Below, piece by piece: positions 8,183-16,220 of a stretch of 51,141 nt of DNA (its first letter is position 1; every line of letters starts with the position of its first letter). A program made the position numbers and the translations under genes. This DNA comes from Gammaproteobacteria bacterium (GTDB lineage: Bacteria > Pseudomonadota > Gammaproteobacteria > UBA6429 > Thiohalophilaceae), in the NCBI GenBank assembly GCA_029881995.1, contig JAOULO010000021.1, positions 1 through 51,141 of the forward strand, given 5' to 3'. The notes under the pieces were generated by a model, which ran no database searches, was not told where the DNA came from, and saw only the letters and a program-made list of their open reading frames with translations.

Positions 8183-8416
8183 TTACATTCCAACCAGTGA
8201 ACCGGAGTGACCATTTTTTCTATATGTACTCAAAATCTTCAATGCAGAGATGCTTTCTGGCTCATATTTCACCATCAGCAAATCCTTGATCTTTTCGTTA
8301 ACAGACACATTGACAACCCCATCCAGTTGATTCAATTGGTCAGTAATTTCCGGTGCAAACTTATGCCACTCCTTTGATGTAACATAAATGTACACTTCCA
8401 TTGAAGTCGTTCTCAT
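8183..8416 (-). CDS. Small hypothetical protein, possible ferredoxin-like (HMA-like) fold
   Basis: The 77-residue product has beta-alpha-beta spacing (MEVYIYVTSKEW, ITDQLNQLDGVVNVSVNEKIKDLLMVKYEPESISALKIL) like a heavy-metal-associated or ACT-like ferredoxin fold, in which GVVNVSVN...VKY is typical of strands 2 and 3. It lacks the CxxC metal site of true HMA domains, so metal binding is not supported. AAGGAG lies seven bases before the ATG. The next gene upstream (DUF6356-like) ends 54 bases... before this start, so the two probably share a transcript. The function is unknown. Confidence 0.6.
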   Translation of the reverse strand: MRTTSMEVYIYVTSKEWHKFAPEITDQLNQLDGVVNVSVNEKIKDLLMVKYEPESISALKILSTYRKNGHSGSLVGM

Positions 8417-8469
8417 TTCATAACTCCTTTTGTCAATAACAAACGATCAAACAATTGAAATTGTGTTTA

Positions 8470-8715
8470 TCAAATAGATATAACAGAAGTCTTGTTTTCC
8501 TTCATACCTTCGATCCAGTCATTTTGCTCATCCAGATAATCACGTGTGGCTTCCAGATCCAGTTCTTTTCGAATATCAACGAACGGAAAGATACCGTGTA
8601 ATAGAAATACAACAGCACTGCCCAAAAGACGAATAGCTATTCCCACTGCAAAGACCAGGTGCTCCATGTAGGTCACACCCTGTTGTTGAGTATGTTCTGT
8701 AAATAACTTCATCAT
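8470..8715 (-). CDS. DUF6356-like small membrane protein
   Basis: The protein has 81 residues. An N-terminal MKLFTEHTQQQGVTYMEHL is followed by one hydrophobic segment (about residues 20-47, FAVGIAIRLLGSAVVFLLHG) ending in IFPFVDIRK. The pattern LFTEHP...GETYxEH...FLLHGLFPF is what I recall for DUF6356, a family of short membrane proteins of unknown role. AAGGAG precedes two ATGs in a row. An acidic tail of about 30 residues follows the membrane segment. It lies upstream of the small ferredoxin-like gene and downstream of the diiron gene's terminator-like hairpin, so it probably has its own promoter. Confidence 0.65.
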   Translation of the reverse strand: MMKLFTEHTQQQGVTYMEHLVFAVGIAIRLLGSAVVFLLHGIFPFVDIRKELDLEATRDYLDEQNDWIEGMKENKTSVISI

Positions 8716-8823
8716 GTTCTCCTTTTAAATTTCTCCTGTAAAACTAAAGACGCACCGGTTTATAATTAGGTCCCGGAATTGTCCATTTTCTTACTTGTGA
8801 CAGGTTTCACTTTGCTTTTTTGG

Positions 8824-8856
8824 TTAAGCGCAACCGGTCACACCGATTGCGCTTAA
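8824..8856. terminator. Long hairpin after the diiron gene
   Basis: TTAAGCGCAA pairs with TTGCGCTTAA, and inside these CGGT pairs with ACCG around a CAC loop, making an almost continuous 14-bp stem with one C/A mismatch. It lies 15 bases past the diiron gene stop. No T-run follows on the minus strand; the T6 run is on the plus side, before the stem. It may therefore act by RNA stabilisation or as a non-canonical terminator. Confidence 0.55.
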
Positions 8857-8870
8857 TACCAGGCATCGAG

Positions 8871-9809
8871 CTATCCGATAAGCGTGCCAAGTGCCTCTTT
8901 TATCTTTTCACCCTGTGTTTCATTGATCATACCTCCCAGGACCTTGTTAAACTGAGGAACCTGGACACCTGAAAGGATGTATTGCCAACGATAAGCCTTC
9001 AACAAAGCAGCCTGAATTTGCGTAACTTCATCGGTGCTAAAAGCACGACTGCAATTGCTAACAAAATATTGTGCATCATGTTCTGACTGTGCCTGTAAAA
9101 TTCCGTCAACTGCAACCACCAATTCGATCAAATCAGTCACAGCCTGATCGCGTTCGTTATCATTCAGCTTCTGGTCTTCACGAATCCATTCCAGCTCATC
9201 CATGATGGCGTGCTGAGATTCTTCCTGCCAATGAAACAGGAACACATCTTTCCAGAGCTCAGACAGATTGGGATCCTGCTCGATGCTTTCCCGGTAATGT
9301 ACCTGGGTAAACAGTTCAATATGCAAGGTCAGTCCCAACACAGCCCAGCTCGATTTACCCAGTACCACTTGAGCCACTTCATTCGGTTGAGGCAAGAACG
9401 TATAACCCACAGGCATCTGCTTCGCGGCCATTTCATCGAGGCGACGGAACAGTTCCTGGTGTTTAAGCTCTTCATCACTAAAACGAACCAGCGCCTCAAG
9501 TGCTATCTGGTCGCCAAGAAAATGTTCATGGCTCACTTCCAGCACCTTGGCGCAGATGAAGCGTTCCACCAGACCAAACATATTGGCATAGGTACGCCCC
9601 TGCACCTGGCTGAGAAACATTTTCTCCGCTTCCGTCAGGAACGGGACATCATTCACCTTCGACAGCCCATCGGGTAAAAACTTCTTGCCCATATCAAACT
9701 GCCTGTCTCGGATCACATCCTTGTCTATATCCCAGCGAATGCGCTTTGAGGTCTCGATACACTTTGCATAACGTGCGGTGTCTATTTGATTTGTACTTAC
9801 TTGTGTCAT
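8871..9809 (-). CDS. Ferritin-like diiron protein (putative oxygenase)
   Basis: The 312-residue protein is all helical and shows the classic diiron set in order: Glu82 (GLVERFI), Glu114-x-x-His117 (DEELKHQ), Glu165 (HIELFTQ) and Glu197-x-x-His200 (QEESQHA). This is the ligand pattern of ferritin-like oxygenases and desaturases such as AurF-type N-oxygenases. There is no signal peptide or membrane span, so it should be a cytoplasmic O2-activating enzyme; the substrate is unknown. A strong site (AGGAGATGACCT) precedes the ATG. The 18-bp operator 31 bases upstream is the same as the one in front of the neighbouring TetR gene, so it is almost certainly that regulator's target. Confidence 0.78.
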   Translation of the reverse strand: MTQVSTNQIDTARYAKCIETSKRIRWDIDKDVIRDRQFDMGKKFLPDGLSKVNDVPFLTEAEKMFLSQVQGRTYANMFGLVERFICAKVLEVSHEHFLGDQIALEALVRFSDEELKHQELFRRLDEMAAKQMPVGYTFLPQPNEVAQVVLGKSSWAVLGLTLHIELFTQVHYRESIEQDPNLSELWKDVFLFHWQEESQHAIMDELEWIREDQKLNDNERDQAVTDLIELVVAVDGILQAQSEHDAQYFVSNCSRAFSTDEVTQIQAALLKAYRWQYILSGVQVPQFNKVLGGMINETQGEKIKEALGTLIG

Positions 9810-9839
9810 AGGTCATCTCCTTCTCGAGTGATTAAACAT

Positions 9840-9857
9840 AGACAGACAGGTCTGTCT
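9840..9857. promoter_or_regulatory. TetR operator in front of the diiron gene
   Basis: AGACAGAC-AG-GTCTGTCT is a perfect inverted repeat with 8-base arms. The same arms recur at 10501-10518 in front of the TetR gene with only the two central bases different. Two matching operators, one before the regulator and one before the next gene, strongly suggest a closed regulon. Confidence 0.85.
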
Positions 9858-9886
9858 GGTTTGTAGGCAAAAAAAATTGCCTGGTT

Positions 9887-10495
9887 TTATTTGCCAATCA
9901 GGCGTTCAAAGGCATCGACCGCATGCCTGATAGGCTCAATTCCGTGATAGAGCTCTGCCATGGCCACCGCACCAGAAAACAGCACCATAAAATCACTGGC
10001 CAGGACCTTCGCATCCAGCTGGCCATATTTATCTGTATCCGAGGCCACTAGCTCTTCAGCCAGTTTCTCGACCCGATGACGAATCTCATCATAGAGCCGG
10101 GTGCCCACCTTACGTAGACGGTGGTTGTGGTCAGGCACTTCTGAGGCCGCATGCAAAAATGCACAGCCCCGAAAATCGGTATTCACTGCCCAGGTTTCCA
10201 GCCATTTCAGGACTGCCAGGAGCCGAGAATGAGGGTCATTGCCACAGCGGATGCCTTCGTCTACAAGACACAGTTCGTTCTCACTCAGCACCTTCAGGCA
10301 GGCCTCGTACAATTCATCCTTGCTCGGAAAATGCTTATAGAACGTGGCCTTGGCAACGCCAGATTTATCGATCACCTCATTAATACCAGTGGCCCGATAG
10401 CCCTGTCGATAAAACAGATCCGTCGCCACCTCCAGGATCCTGTCCCGGGCCGAACTGGTAGAAAATTTCGTTGCGGTACTCATGGTAGAGAGCAT
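9887..10495 (-). CDS. TetR/AcrR-family regulator of the diiron gene
   Basis: The N-terminal TetR domain is textbook: ILEVATDLFYRQGYRATGIN, then GVAKATFYKHFPSKDELYE. The C-terminal domain contains FRGCAFLHAASEVPD, a segment common in TetR_C relatives of NemR/AcrR type. The first ATG is at 10495 and a second at 10483 (MSTATK); neither has a good ribosome site. The operator at 10501-10518 touches the first start, so either the transcript is very short-leadered or translation starts at 10483. The diiron gene lies downstream on the same strand, but the second operator between them gives it its own regulated promoter. Confidence 0.9.
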   Translation of the reverse strand: MLSTMSTATKFSTSSARDRILEVATDLFYRQGYRATGINEVIDKSGVAKATFYKHFPSKDELYEACLKVLSENELCLVDEGIRCGNDPHSRLLAVLKWLETWAVNTDFRGCAFLHAASEVPDHNHRLRKVGTRLYDEIRHRVEKLAEELVASDTDKYGQLDAKVLASDFMVLFSGAVAMAELYHGIEPIRHAVDAFERLIGK

Positions 10496-10500
10496 AGACC

Positions 10501-10518
10501 AGACAGACTGGTCTGTCT
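10501..10518. promoter_or_regulatory. TetR autoregulatory operator
   Basis: AGACAGAC-TG-GTCTGTCT has the same 8-base arms as 9840-9857. An overlapping inverted repeat (AGACCAG-ACAGA-CTGGTCT, 10497-10515) shares part of it. It lies five bases before the first possible TetR start. Confidence 0.85.
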
Positions 10519-10751
10519 AGTGTTTTTCTAAATATTTTCTTTGATACTCGCTCCCTAATCCCCCAGCACAGTACGTTCAGCCAGTAAAATACCTAAACAT
10601 ACAGTCTTTGTTTTGTTGTTATAGAGAGATAGCACTAACAGGTAAATACATTGGGAAAGGAATTAGGACTGCATGAGACAAACCTTAGAGTGAATAGATG
10701 GATAAGCTTTAATGTTTTTCTCTTGATGGCATTCGGTCGTAGACAATACAC

Positions 10752-10988
10752 CTATGCTTGAAGCATATGATAGGCCTCATCCTTCAGGGCACTACGCTTC
10801 TTTTTCATCTCATGTAGCATTATATCGTCGATTGGTGAATTGTTCTCTTCCAGAGTACGAATTTCCTTATCAAGCGAATTGTATTCATCGGCGATCTTTT
10901 TGAAGTGCATGTTTTCCTTCATGAGCTTATCGATCAGGTCATGATGTTCAGGAAATTCATGATGCAAGCTGTGATTTTCACCCAGCAT
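10752..10988 (-). CDS. YdcH-like (DUF465) small protein
   Basis: The 78-residue protein matches the DUF465/YdcH family: HHEFPEHHDLIDKLMKENMHFKKIADEYNSLDKEI (seen at residues 9-43), followed by a Glu-rich helix and a conserved KKKRSALKDEAYHML tail. It should form a short alpha-helical hairpin or coiled coil. The function of the family is unknown. A GGAGAAACAAC leader precedes the ATG. It stands alone between the TetR operator region and a probably decayed ORF. Confidence 0.88.
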   Translation of the reverse strand: MLGENHSLHHEFPEHHDLIDKLMKENMHFKKIADEYNSLDKEIRTLEENNSPIDDIMLHEMKKKRSALKDEAYHMLQA

Positions 10989-11029
10989 GTTGTTTCTCCT
11001 ATTGGATATTGTTTGGTTTATAGATGGTG

Positions 11030-11266
11030 TTATAGCGCATCAAAATTTGCCTGCAAGCATTGAGCATCATATGGCATCAAGAAGTCAAACCCCTTGATCG
11101 CATGAATATCAAAACCATTTGCTTCCTGTACCACCCTCAGGGCATTAAATATAACTGGAATAACCCAGCTTTCTACTCTGGTCTTAGCTAACTCACTAAT
11201 AATCAAAGCATTTATTAATATGCTCCACTCACTCACTCTGGTACTTAACCCTAAATTATCTAGCAA
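11030..11266 (-). pseudogene. Unrecognised 78-codon frame, possible gene remnant
   Basis: The frame starts only with TTG and has no ribosome binding site. The C-terminal half (VVQEANGFDIHAIKGFDFL, then LQANFDAL) faintly resembles the tail of IS66-type transposases, where a similar AKANGLEPYAYL segment sits near the end. The resemblance is weak and covers only about 35 residues. It may be a decayed transposase end or a chance frame. It is divergent from the methyltransferase gene at 11312. Confidence 0.25.
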
Positions 11267-11311
11267 TTAAGTCGATATATACCCTGTGCGGAGAATATAA
11301 GGAGTGTAACC

Positions 11312-12139
11312 ATGGATCCCAAAGACCTGCTTATCAGAATGTCTGATAGTGAATTTGTTAATGTGGGAGGGTTTACGTTTCCGGTCGAAGATTTTTCTAT
11401 TTCCGATTTTATGCAATATAGCCTGGGCATGACCTGGTTACACCCTGGTGGCATCTATAGTACCGAACGATTATTAAAACTGCTGCCAATTCAAAAGGAA
11501 AGCAAGGTGCTGGATATAGGATGTGGCCTTGGTTCTACTACACGCCATATCTTTAAAAAATTTAAATGTAGCGTAACTGGTGTAGATAAAAATCCACAGA
11601 TGATCGATGGAGCGCGTGATTTAACCAGCTCATCTGCTTCCATGCCGATCGAGTTCATTACTGCAGATGCAGCTAATACGGGTTTACCTGATAACAGCTT
11701 TGATATTATCGTTATTCAATCTGTACTTTGTTTTAATAATAAAACTGATATTTTACGCGAGGCTTATCGTGTACTTAAACCCGGCGGCACGATAGGACTG
11801 AATGAAGTAACCTGGACAAAACCCCCTTCAGAAGCAGTCAAGAAAGTTACCCGTTCTACGATTTGTGAAACTTTTAAAGGTGCGCTTCAGGAAAACGAAT
11901 GGGAAAAAGTTTTACACGATAGTCATTTCGTCAATATCATCAGTAAACCACAACCGTTTGAAGCAACGGCACCCTACCAGATGCTCAGAGAAGAAGGCTT
12001 TTTTAATACCATTCGAATCTTCGCCCGAGTTCTGACCAATCCGGATACCAATATGCGCTTAAAGGCTGTCAGTAGTTACATAAAGAACTACCCCGGCCAT
12101 TTTGGTTACGGCCTCTATATTGCGAAAAAACCAGAATAA
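11312..12139 (+). CDS. Class I SAM-dependent methyltransferase
   Basis: This 275-residue protein has the Rossmann methyltransferase core from about residue 65: motif I VLDIGCGLGSTT, the acidic loop VTGVDKNPQMI, motif DAANTGLPDNSFDIIV, then YRVLKPGG. That order is typical of small-molecule methyltransferases such as the UbiE/phosphoethanolamine type. The 60-residue N-terminal cap (YSLGMTWLHPGGIYSTERL) recalls phosphoethanolamine and sarcosine methyltransferases, where a YxxGxxxxHPGG-like segment lies near the substrate pocket. The substrate cannot be named. A GGAG site lies upstream. The kinase gene starts 18 bases after the stop, so the two are probably co-transcribed. Confidence 0.85.
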   Translation: MDPKDLLIRMSDSEFVNVGGFTFPVEDFSISDFMQYSLGMTWLHPGGIYSTERLLKLLPIQKESKVLDIGCGLGSTTRHIFKKFKCSVTGVDKNPQMIDGARDLTSSSASMPIEFITADAANTGLPDNSFDIIVIQSVLCFNNKTDILREAYRVLKPGGTIGLNEVTWTKPPSEAVKKVTRSTICETFKGALQENEWEKVLHDSHFVNIISKPQPFEATAPYQMLREEGFFNTIRIFARVLTNPDTNMRLKAVSSYIKNYPGHFGYGLYIAKKPE

Positions 12140-12157
12140 TTTTTTGGCATAGATAGC

Positions 12158-13561
12158 ATGGATGAACTAAATTCAAAACCCTTTGTGGGTAAAACCGCTT
12201 ATCTGCATCAGGATAAATTCCGGTTTCTGACAACGGCAGATAGTAGCGGTATTTTTATCTTCAGAGTTCTGAATCTATTCCTGCTGCCTGCACTATATTA
12301 TTTTGTTGAGTCACAGGTCATCCATAGCGTTTATTTTGCAACTGTGCTGATTTTTGCATTTCTGTTACAGATTATACATATCGTTTTTCATATCTTTGGT
12401 TACATCCTACAAAAGAACTGGCATGTTCTGGCAACACTTGATGCCTCTGTATATTTCACCCTGGCCATTCTAAGTGGAGGAATGACAAGCGCGTATATTT
12501 TTGTCTTTTTCCCATTCATCATATACAGCATTACACGTATTGAAAAAACTGACATTTTGTTCTCCTCGCTCCTAACAATAAGCTCAGTTATAATAATTTA
12601 TTTTTTAAACAAGGAACAACACACTCAACAATTTCTTCTTTTGCTAATTTTTATTGTGGCCACAGCTTATGTAGCAAACCAGATAGTTATTTTGATCAAT
12701 AAGCTTCGAGAACAATCTTATTCGACCTTGTTATCGCAAATAACTGCTAATAAAGTCATTTCAGATCAACAAACTAAACTACTACTCGAAATTGAGGAGC
12801 GTAAAAATACAGAGCTTAAACTGGCAGCCACGCTGGAAAAAGCCATTGAAGCCACCAATGCTAAAAGCAGCTTCCTGGCTAATATGAGCCATGAGTTACG
12901 CACCCCTTTGCATGCAATAATCGGCCTCACTGATTTGATCAAGATAAACTATCAGGAAAATGATAACAAAACTTATACTGAATACGCTCAAACTATTCTT
13001 GATTCAAGCAAACATCTTGTCACTCTCATTACCGACATTCTAGATTACACTAAAACTGAAAGCGGTATGTCGCGGCTCACACTAAAACAGGATAATATTC
13101 ACAACATTATCAGGGAAGTTATTCAAATTTCTTCACCGCTGGCATATAAAAACAATAATAAAATTATTGTGCAAAAGAATGATGTGCCTGGTGACATTCA
13201 CAGTGACATGACAAAAATTAAGCAGGTTTTAATCAACCTGGTCGGCAATGCCTGTAAATTTACCCAAGATGGCACAATAAGCATCCGAACCAGCTTTACA
13301 GTGAAGGATGAAATTGAATATATCCATGTATATATTGAAGACACTGGTGTTGGCATCGATAAAAGCAACATGGATATGATATTCGATATTTTTACTCAGG
13401 TAGATAGTTCTACTAGCCGAGGATATGGTGGTACGGGCCTTGGCCTGACACTGAGTAAACACTATTGTAATTTACTTGGTGGTGACATCATTGTTGATAG
13501 CACACCAGGTATTGGCTCGTGCTTTACGGCTATATTTTCGGCAAATTTATCCTTACCATAG
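12158..13561 (+). CDS. Membrane sensor histidine kinase
   Basis: Residues 25-185 form about six membrane helices with very short loops and no recognisable extracytoplasmic sensor. Then come a coiled linker, a HisKA domain with the phosphoacceptor His245 in MSHELRTP, and a HATPase domain with the N box (LINLVGNACKFT), G1 (DTGVGI) and G2 (GYGGTGLGL). There is no receiver domain, unlike the hybrid kinase further right. No response regulator lies next to it, so it is an orphan kinase. It follows the methyltransferase gene by 18 bases and presumably shares its transcript, which is an unusual pairing. Stimulus unknown. Confidence 0.9.
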   Translation: MDELNSKPFVGKTAYLHQDKFRFLTTADSSGIFIFRVLNLFLLPALYYFVESQVIHSVYFATVLIFAFLLQIIHIVFHIFGYILQKNWHVLATLDASVYFTLAILSGGMTSAYIFVFFPFIIYSITRIEKTDILFSSLLTISSVIIIYFLNKEQHTQQFLLLLIFIVATAYVANQIVILINKLREQSYSTLLSQITANKVISDQQTKLLLEIEERKNTELKLAATLEKAIEATNAKSSFLANMSHELRTPLHAIIGLTDLIKINYQENDNKTYTEYAQTILDSSKHLVTLITDILDYTKTESGMSRLTLKQDNIHNIIREVIQISSPLAYKNNNKIIVQKNDVPGDIHSDMTKIKQVLINLVGNACKFTQDGTISIRTSFTVKDEIEYIHVYIEDTGVGIDKSNMDMIFDIFTQVDSSTSRGYGGTGLGLTLSKHYCNLLGGDIIVDSTPGIGSCFTAIFSANLSLP

Positions 13562-13676
13562 TATTTAACAATGAGTACCAAAACCGTAATACAGCAATAA
13601 AAAAGCTATCTACACCTTTAATAAATTTTTTTAGATTTACCAGTCACAAAAAAATATGCTGGGCAAGTATTGACCA

Positions 13677-14294
13677 CTAAACCACGTATAGCAGGATAGA
13701 CAGGTAATGGCTGATGCTCCCGGCCAGTACAAACAGGTGCCAGATACCATGACCATGTTTGAGTTTTTTGTCGTACACATAGAAGACGATACCACCGGTA
13801 TAGAGCACACCCCCCATTACCAACCAGACCAGCCCGCCGGTGGGCAAGTTTTGTATTAGTGGCACCATGGCTATGACAATACACCAGCCCATCAGAACAT
13901 AGAGCGTGATCTGCAGGGTACGCTTACCACCTTTGTGCAAACTGTCCATGACAATGCCAGCAATCGCCAGGCCCCATACGGCACCAAATAAGGACCAGCC
14001 CCAGGGGCCTCGCAGGGTGATCAAGGTGAAGGGGGTATAGGTTCCTGCGATAAGCAAATAGATGGCAATATGATCGATCTTTTTGAAAAGGGCTTTGGCC
14101 GGGCCGGACCAACTATGATAGAGCGTGGAGGCGGCATATAGCAGGAATAGCGAGGCCCCATATACGCTAAAACTGACTATTTTCCAGGGATCACCCTGTT
14201 GAGATGCAAACACTACCAGTACTGTCATCCCCACCAAAGAAATGGCCGCGCCCAGCAGGTGGCTTATGCTGTTAAATCGTTCACCATGATACAT
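13677..14294 (-). CDS. trhA: TrhA/hemolysin III (PAQR) family membrane protein
   Basis: This 205-residue seven-helix protein begins GERFNSISHLLGAAISLVG, the family's start, and keeps the conserved metal-site elements: SxLYHS (ASTLYHSWSG), the KIDHIAIYLLIAGTYTP segment and the C-terminal HGHGIWHLFVLAGSISHY. The Ser, Asp and three His of these segments form the zinc site in PAQR proteins. TrhA/YqfA relatives in E. coli and Bacillus affect membrane lipid composition and fluidity; the old name hemolysin III does not imply toxicity here. It converges with the kinase gene, with about 115 bases between them. Confidence 0.9.
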   Translation of the reverse strand: MYHGERFNSISHLLGAAISLVGMTVLVVFASQQGDPWKIVSFSVYGASLFLLYAASTLYHSWSGPAKALFKKIDHIAIYLLIAGTYTPFTLITLRGPWGWSLFGAVWGLAIAGIVMDSLHKGGKRTLQITLYVLMGWCIVIAMVPLIQNLPTGGLVWLVMGGVLYTGGIVFYVYDKKLKHGHGIWHLFVLAGSISHYLSILLYVV

Positions 14295-14396
14295 TCGTAG
14301 AGTTTAGCAGCGATCCTTGATGAATCCGTTAAAAGACGTAAAAAATATTCTATTTCGAACTGATTTATGCCTAAGGCTTTGATTGAAACTCATTGA

Positions 14397-14960
14397 CTAA
14401 ACATCATCAATCCACTTTCGAATCAGTGTTATTTCATTCCTTAAAAGATCAGCATCGGAATAAACATAGCTCATCAATACCGCACCCTGTGCCATAGCAA
14501 GTAAATGCTGGCTGAGTTTACGATGGTCTTTGTTTCCTAGTTGCTTAAAGGTGTTATCCAGCCAGTTAGTGAACATATCAAACATCTCACGAGAGCGATC
14601 ACGCTGCGTTAACTGCGTCTTTCCCAGCTCAACATTCAGTGAACCCATAGGGCAGCCATAACGGATCAGCTCTTGTTCCTCATTGACCAACATCTGCACA
14701 AAACGATGCAGGCGATCCTTTGCGTCTGGAAATTCATTGTCCCAATCACTCAGCAGCATACGAATGCCTTGCAGACGATACTCAACAATTGCATCCAGCA
14801 CCTCGTCCTTACTCTTGAAGTGATAGTGCAGATTGCCCTTGGTGATACCGATTTCATTAGCCACATCGGCAAATGAGGTCTGATTGAATCCTTTTATATA
14901 GATAAGGCGATTCGCCGCCTCAATTATGCGTTCGCGACTGATCTGGCCTTTGCGTGTCAT
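14397..14960 (-). CDS. TetR/AcrR-family regulator
   Basis: The HTH is clear (ANRLIYIKGFNQTSFADVAN, then GITKGNLHYHFKSKDEVL). The C-terminal domain contains RYGCPMGSLNVELGK, a motif common in TetR_C proteins of the YcdC/LfrR-like type (C-P-x-G-x-L...ELG). I prefer the ATG at 14960, with GGGAG nine bases upstream, over the frame's first ATG at 14990, which lies at the edge of the operator and has no ribosome site. The product is 187 residues. Tandem operators between this gene and the divergent SDR gene make that SDR the likely target. Confidence 0.9.
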   Translation of the reverse strand: MTRKGQISRERIIEAANRLIYIKGFNQTSFADVANEIGITKGNLHYHFKSKDEVLDAIVEYRLQGIRMLLSDWDNEFPDAKDRLHRFVQMLVNEEQELIRYGCPMGSLNVELGKTQLTQRDRSREMFDMFTNWLDNTFKQLGNKDHRKLSQHLLAMAQGAVLMSYVYSDADLLRNEITLIRKWIDDV

Positions 14961-14990
14961 GGTGGTTTGCTCCCGTAGCCCTCTTGACAT

Positions 14991-15038
14991 ATTAGTACGA
15001 TCGGCCTAATATCTCAATATTAGTACGATCGTACTATT
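14991..15038. promoter_or_regulatory. Two tandem TetR operators, 28 bp apart
   Basis: Site 1 is ATTAGTACGATCGGCCTAAT (14991-15010) and site 2 is ATTAGTACGATCGTACTATT (15019-15038). Site 2 contains the perfect 14-bp palindrome AGTACGATCGTACT; site 1 has the same left half and a changed right half. They lie between the TetR and SDR starts and overlap any divergent promoter there. The difference between the two suggests graded affinity. Confidence 0.85.
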
Positions 15039-15061
15039 TTCAATGAGTGGGAGACCCTTTT

Positions 15062-16087
15062 ATGCAAGATAGTGGTTTAAAAGTGCTGGTAACCGGCGCC
15101 AGTGGCTTTCTGGGGGGCAATATACTCCGTGCCTTGAGCCAATATAGCGACATACAGCCTGTTGCGGCCTGCCGCGATCCGGACAAATTACCGACATCAT
15201 ATACAGGAGAAGTTCGAACAGGAGATTTACGCGATGCAGCTTATCGCCGTAGCGTGGTTCAGGACATCGACGTGGTCTGCCATGCGGGTACCTGGGCCGC
15301 GATGTGGGGTCATGCCGAACAGGAGCAGAAAAACTTTTACATTCCAACTCTGGATCTGATCGAGCAAGCCATGATTGTCGGTTGTAAACGATTTTTAATG
15401 AGTAGCAGCGTTGTACTCCCCAGACCTGTGAAAAAGGGTGAAACCATCGACGACTTTGCAACACCTGCGTATTGCGGCCATTGGCCACATCTTGATCGCT
15501 TAGTGGACATAGATCGCTATATGCAAAGTAATGCAGGCCGCGGTATGCAAATGGTCTGCATGCGCCTGGGTCATTTTGTTGGGGCTGGTAATAAACTGGG
15601 GCTGGTTCCTGCACTGGTACCGCGTTTAAAAACCTACCTGGTTCCCTGGCTTGCGGGAGGAAAAAGTCGTCTGCCACTGATTGCTGATAGCGATCTTGCT
15701 GATGCATTTATTGCAGCCATTATGGCTGACAATCTGAACCCATATGAATCATTTAATATCTGTGGTAACGATTTTCCAACAACTCGTGAAGTTATTGACT
15801 ATATCTCTCTAAAAACTGGTGTACCCAAACCTTTATACAGTGTCCCATATAAAGCCGGCTATCTATTTGGCTGGTTAATGGAAACCCTGTTTCCGATTAT
15901 GCCGGGTAAAGGGCCATTCCTTACCCGATCCATCGTACATCTTTCCGAAGACTGGTACTGTGTAACAGACTATGCAAAGGAAAAACTGGGCTTTAAAGCA
16001 AACAAACCCTGGCAAACGGCCCTTGATGAAGCACTGGCCGATTTAAAACACCATGATTATCCCTGGTCATATTTATCACAACAATAA
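15062..16087 (+). CDS. Extended SDR (NAD-dependent epimerase/3-beta-HSD-like), atypical active site
   Basis: The N-terminal Rossmann fold is intact (KVLVTGASGFLGGNILRAL, TGxxGxxG), followed by VCHAGTWAAMWG and LMSSSVVLP, as in extended SDRs of the 3-beta-hydroxysteroid dehydrogenase or epimerase type. The YxxxK catalytic motif expected about 25-30 residues after MSSS is not there: the equivalent stretch reads HWPHLDRLVDIDRYM, with His and Leu where Tyr and Lys are expected. ATG 15062 has GGGAG eight bases upstream and is better than the GTG at 15047; the product is 341 residues. The TetR operators just upstream indicate inducible expression. Substrate unknown. Confidence 0.8.
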   Translation: MQDSGLKVLVTGASGFLGGNILRALSQYSDIQPVAACRDPDKLPTSYTGEVRTGDLRDAAYRRSVVQDIDVVCHAGTWAAMWGHAEQEQKNFYIPTLDLIEQAMIVGCKRFLMSSSVVLPRPVKKGETIDDFATPAYCGHWPHLDRLVDIDRYMQSNAGRGMQMVCMRLGHFVGAGNKLGLVPALVPRLKTYLVPWLAGGKSRLPLIADSDLADAFIAAIMADNLNPYESFNICGNDFPTTREVIDYISLKTGVPKPLYSVPYKAGYLFGWLMETLFPIMPGKGPFLTRSIVHLSEDWYCVTDYAKEKLGFKANKPWQTALDEALADLKHHDYPWSYLSQQ

Positions 16088-16220
16088 GGCGCTCTTCGCC
16101 AGCAATAATAAAAAGTAATATTGGCCTGCTCATAGATTTTCATTGAATAAGCCACTGTTCAAGGTTTTAATACCACAGCCGCTAAATGCTAACAGAATGG
16201 ATTAACATAAATGGAATTTT

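Noticed and set aside
11030-11266. Confident IS66 transposase remnant
   Set aside because: Only a short weak resemblance is visible (EANGFD region); no other transposase part or inverted ends could be found nearby, so it is kept only as a low-confidence remnant.
13618-13884. Leftward frame overlapping the trhA end
   Set aside because: It overlaps the intact TrhA frame in a different phase and encodes no recognisable protein.
15060-15707. Leftward frame of 215 codons opposite the SDR
   Set aside because: The SDR frame has the Rossmann motif, ribosome site and operators; the antisense product is low-complexity and unlike any family.
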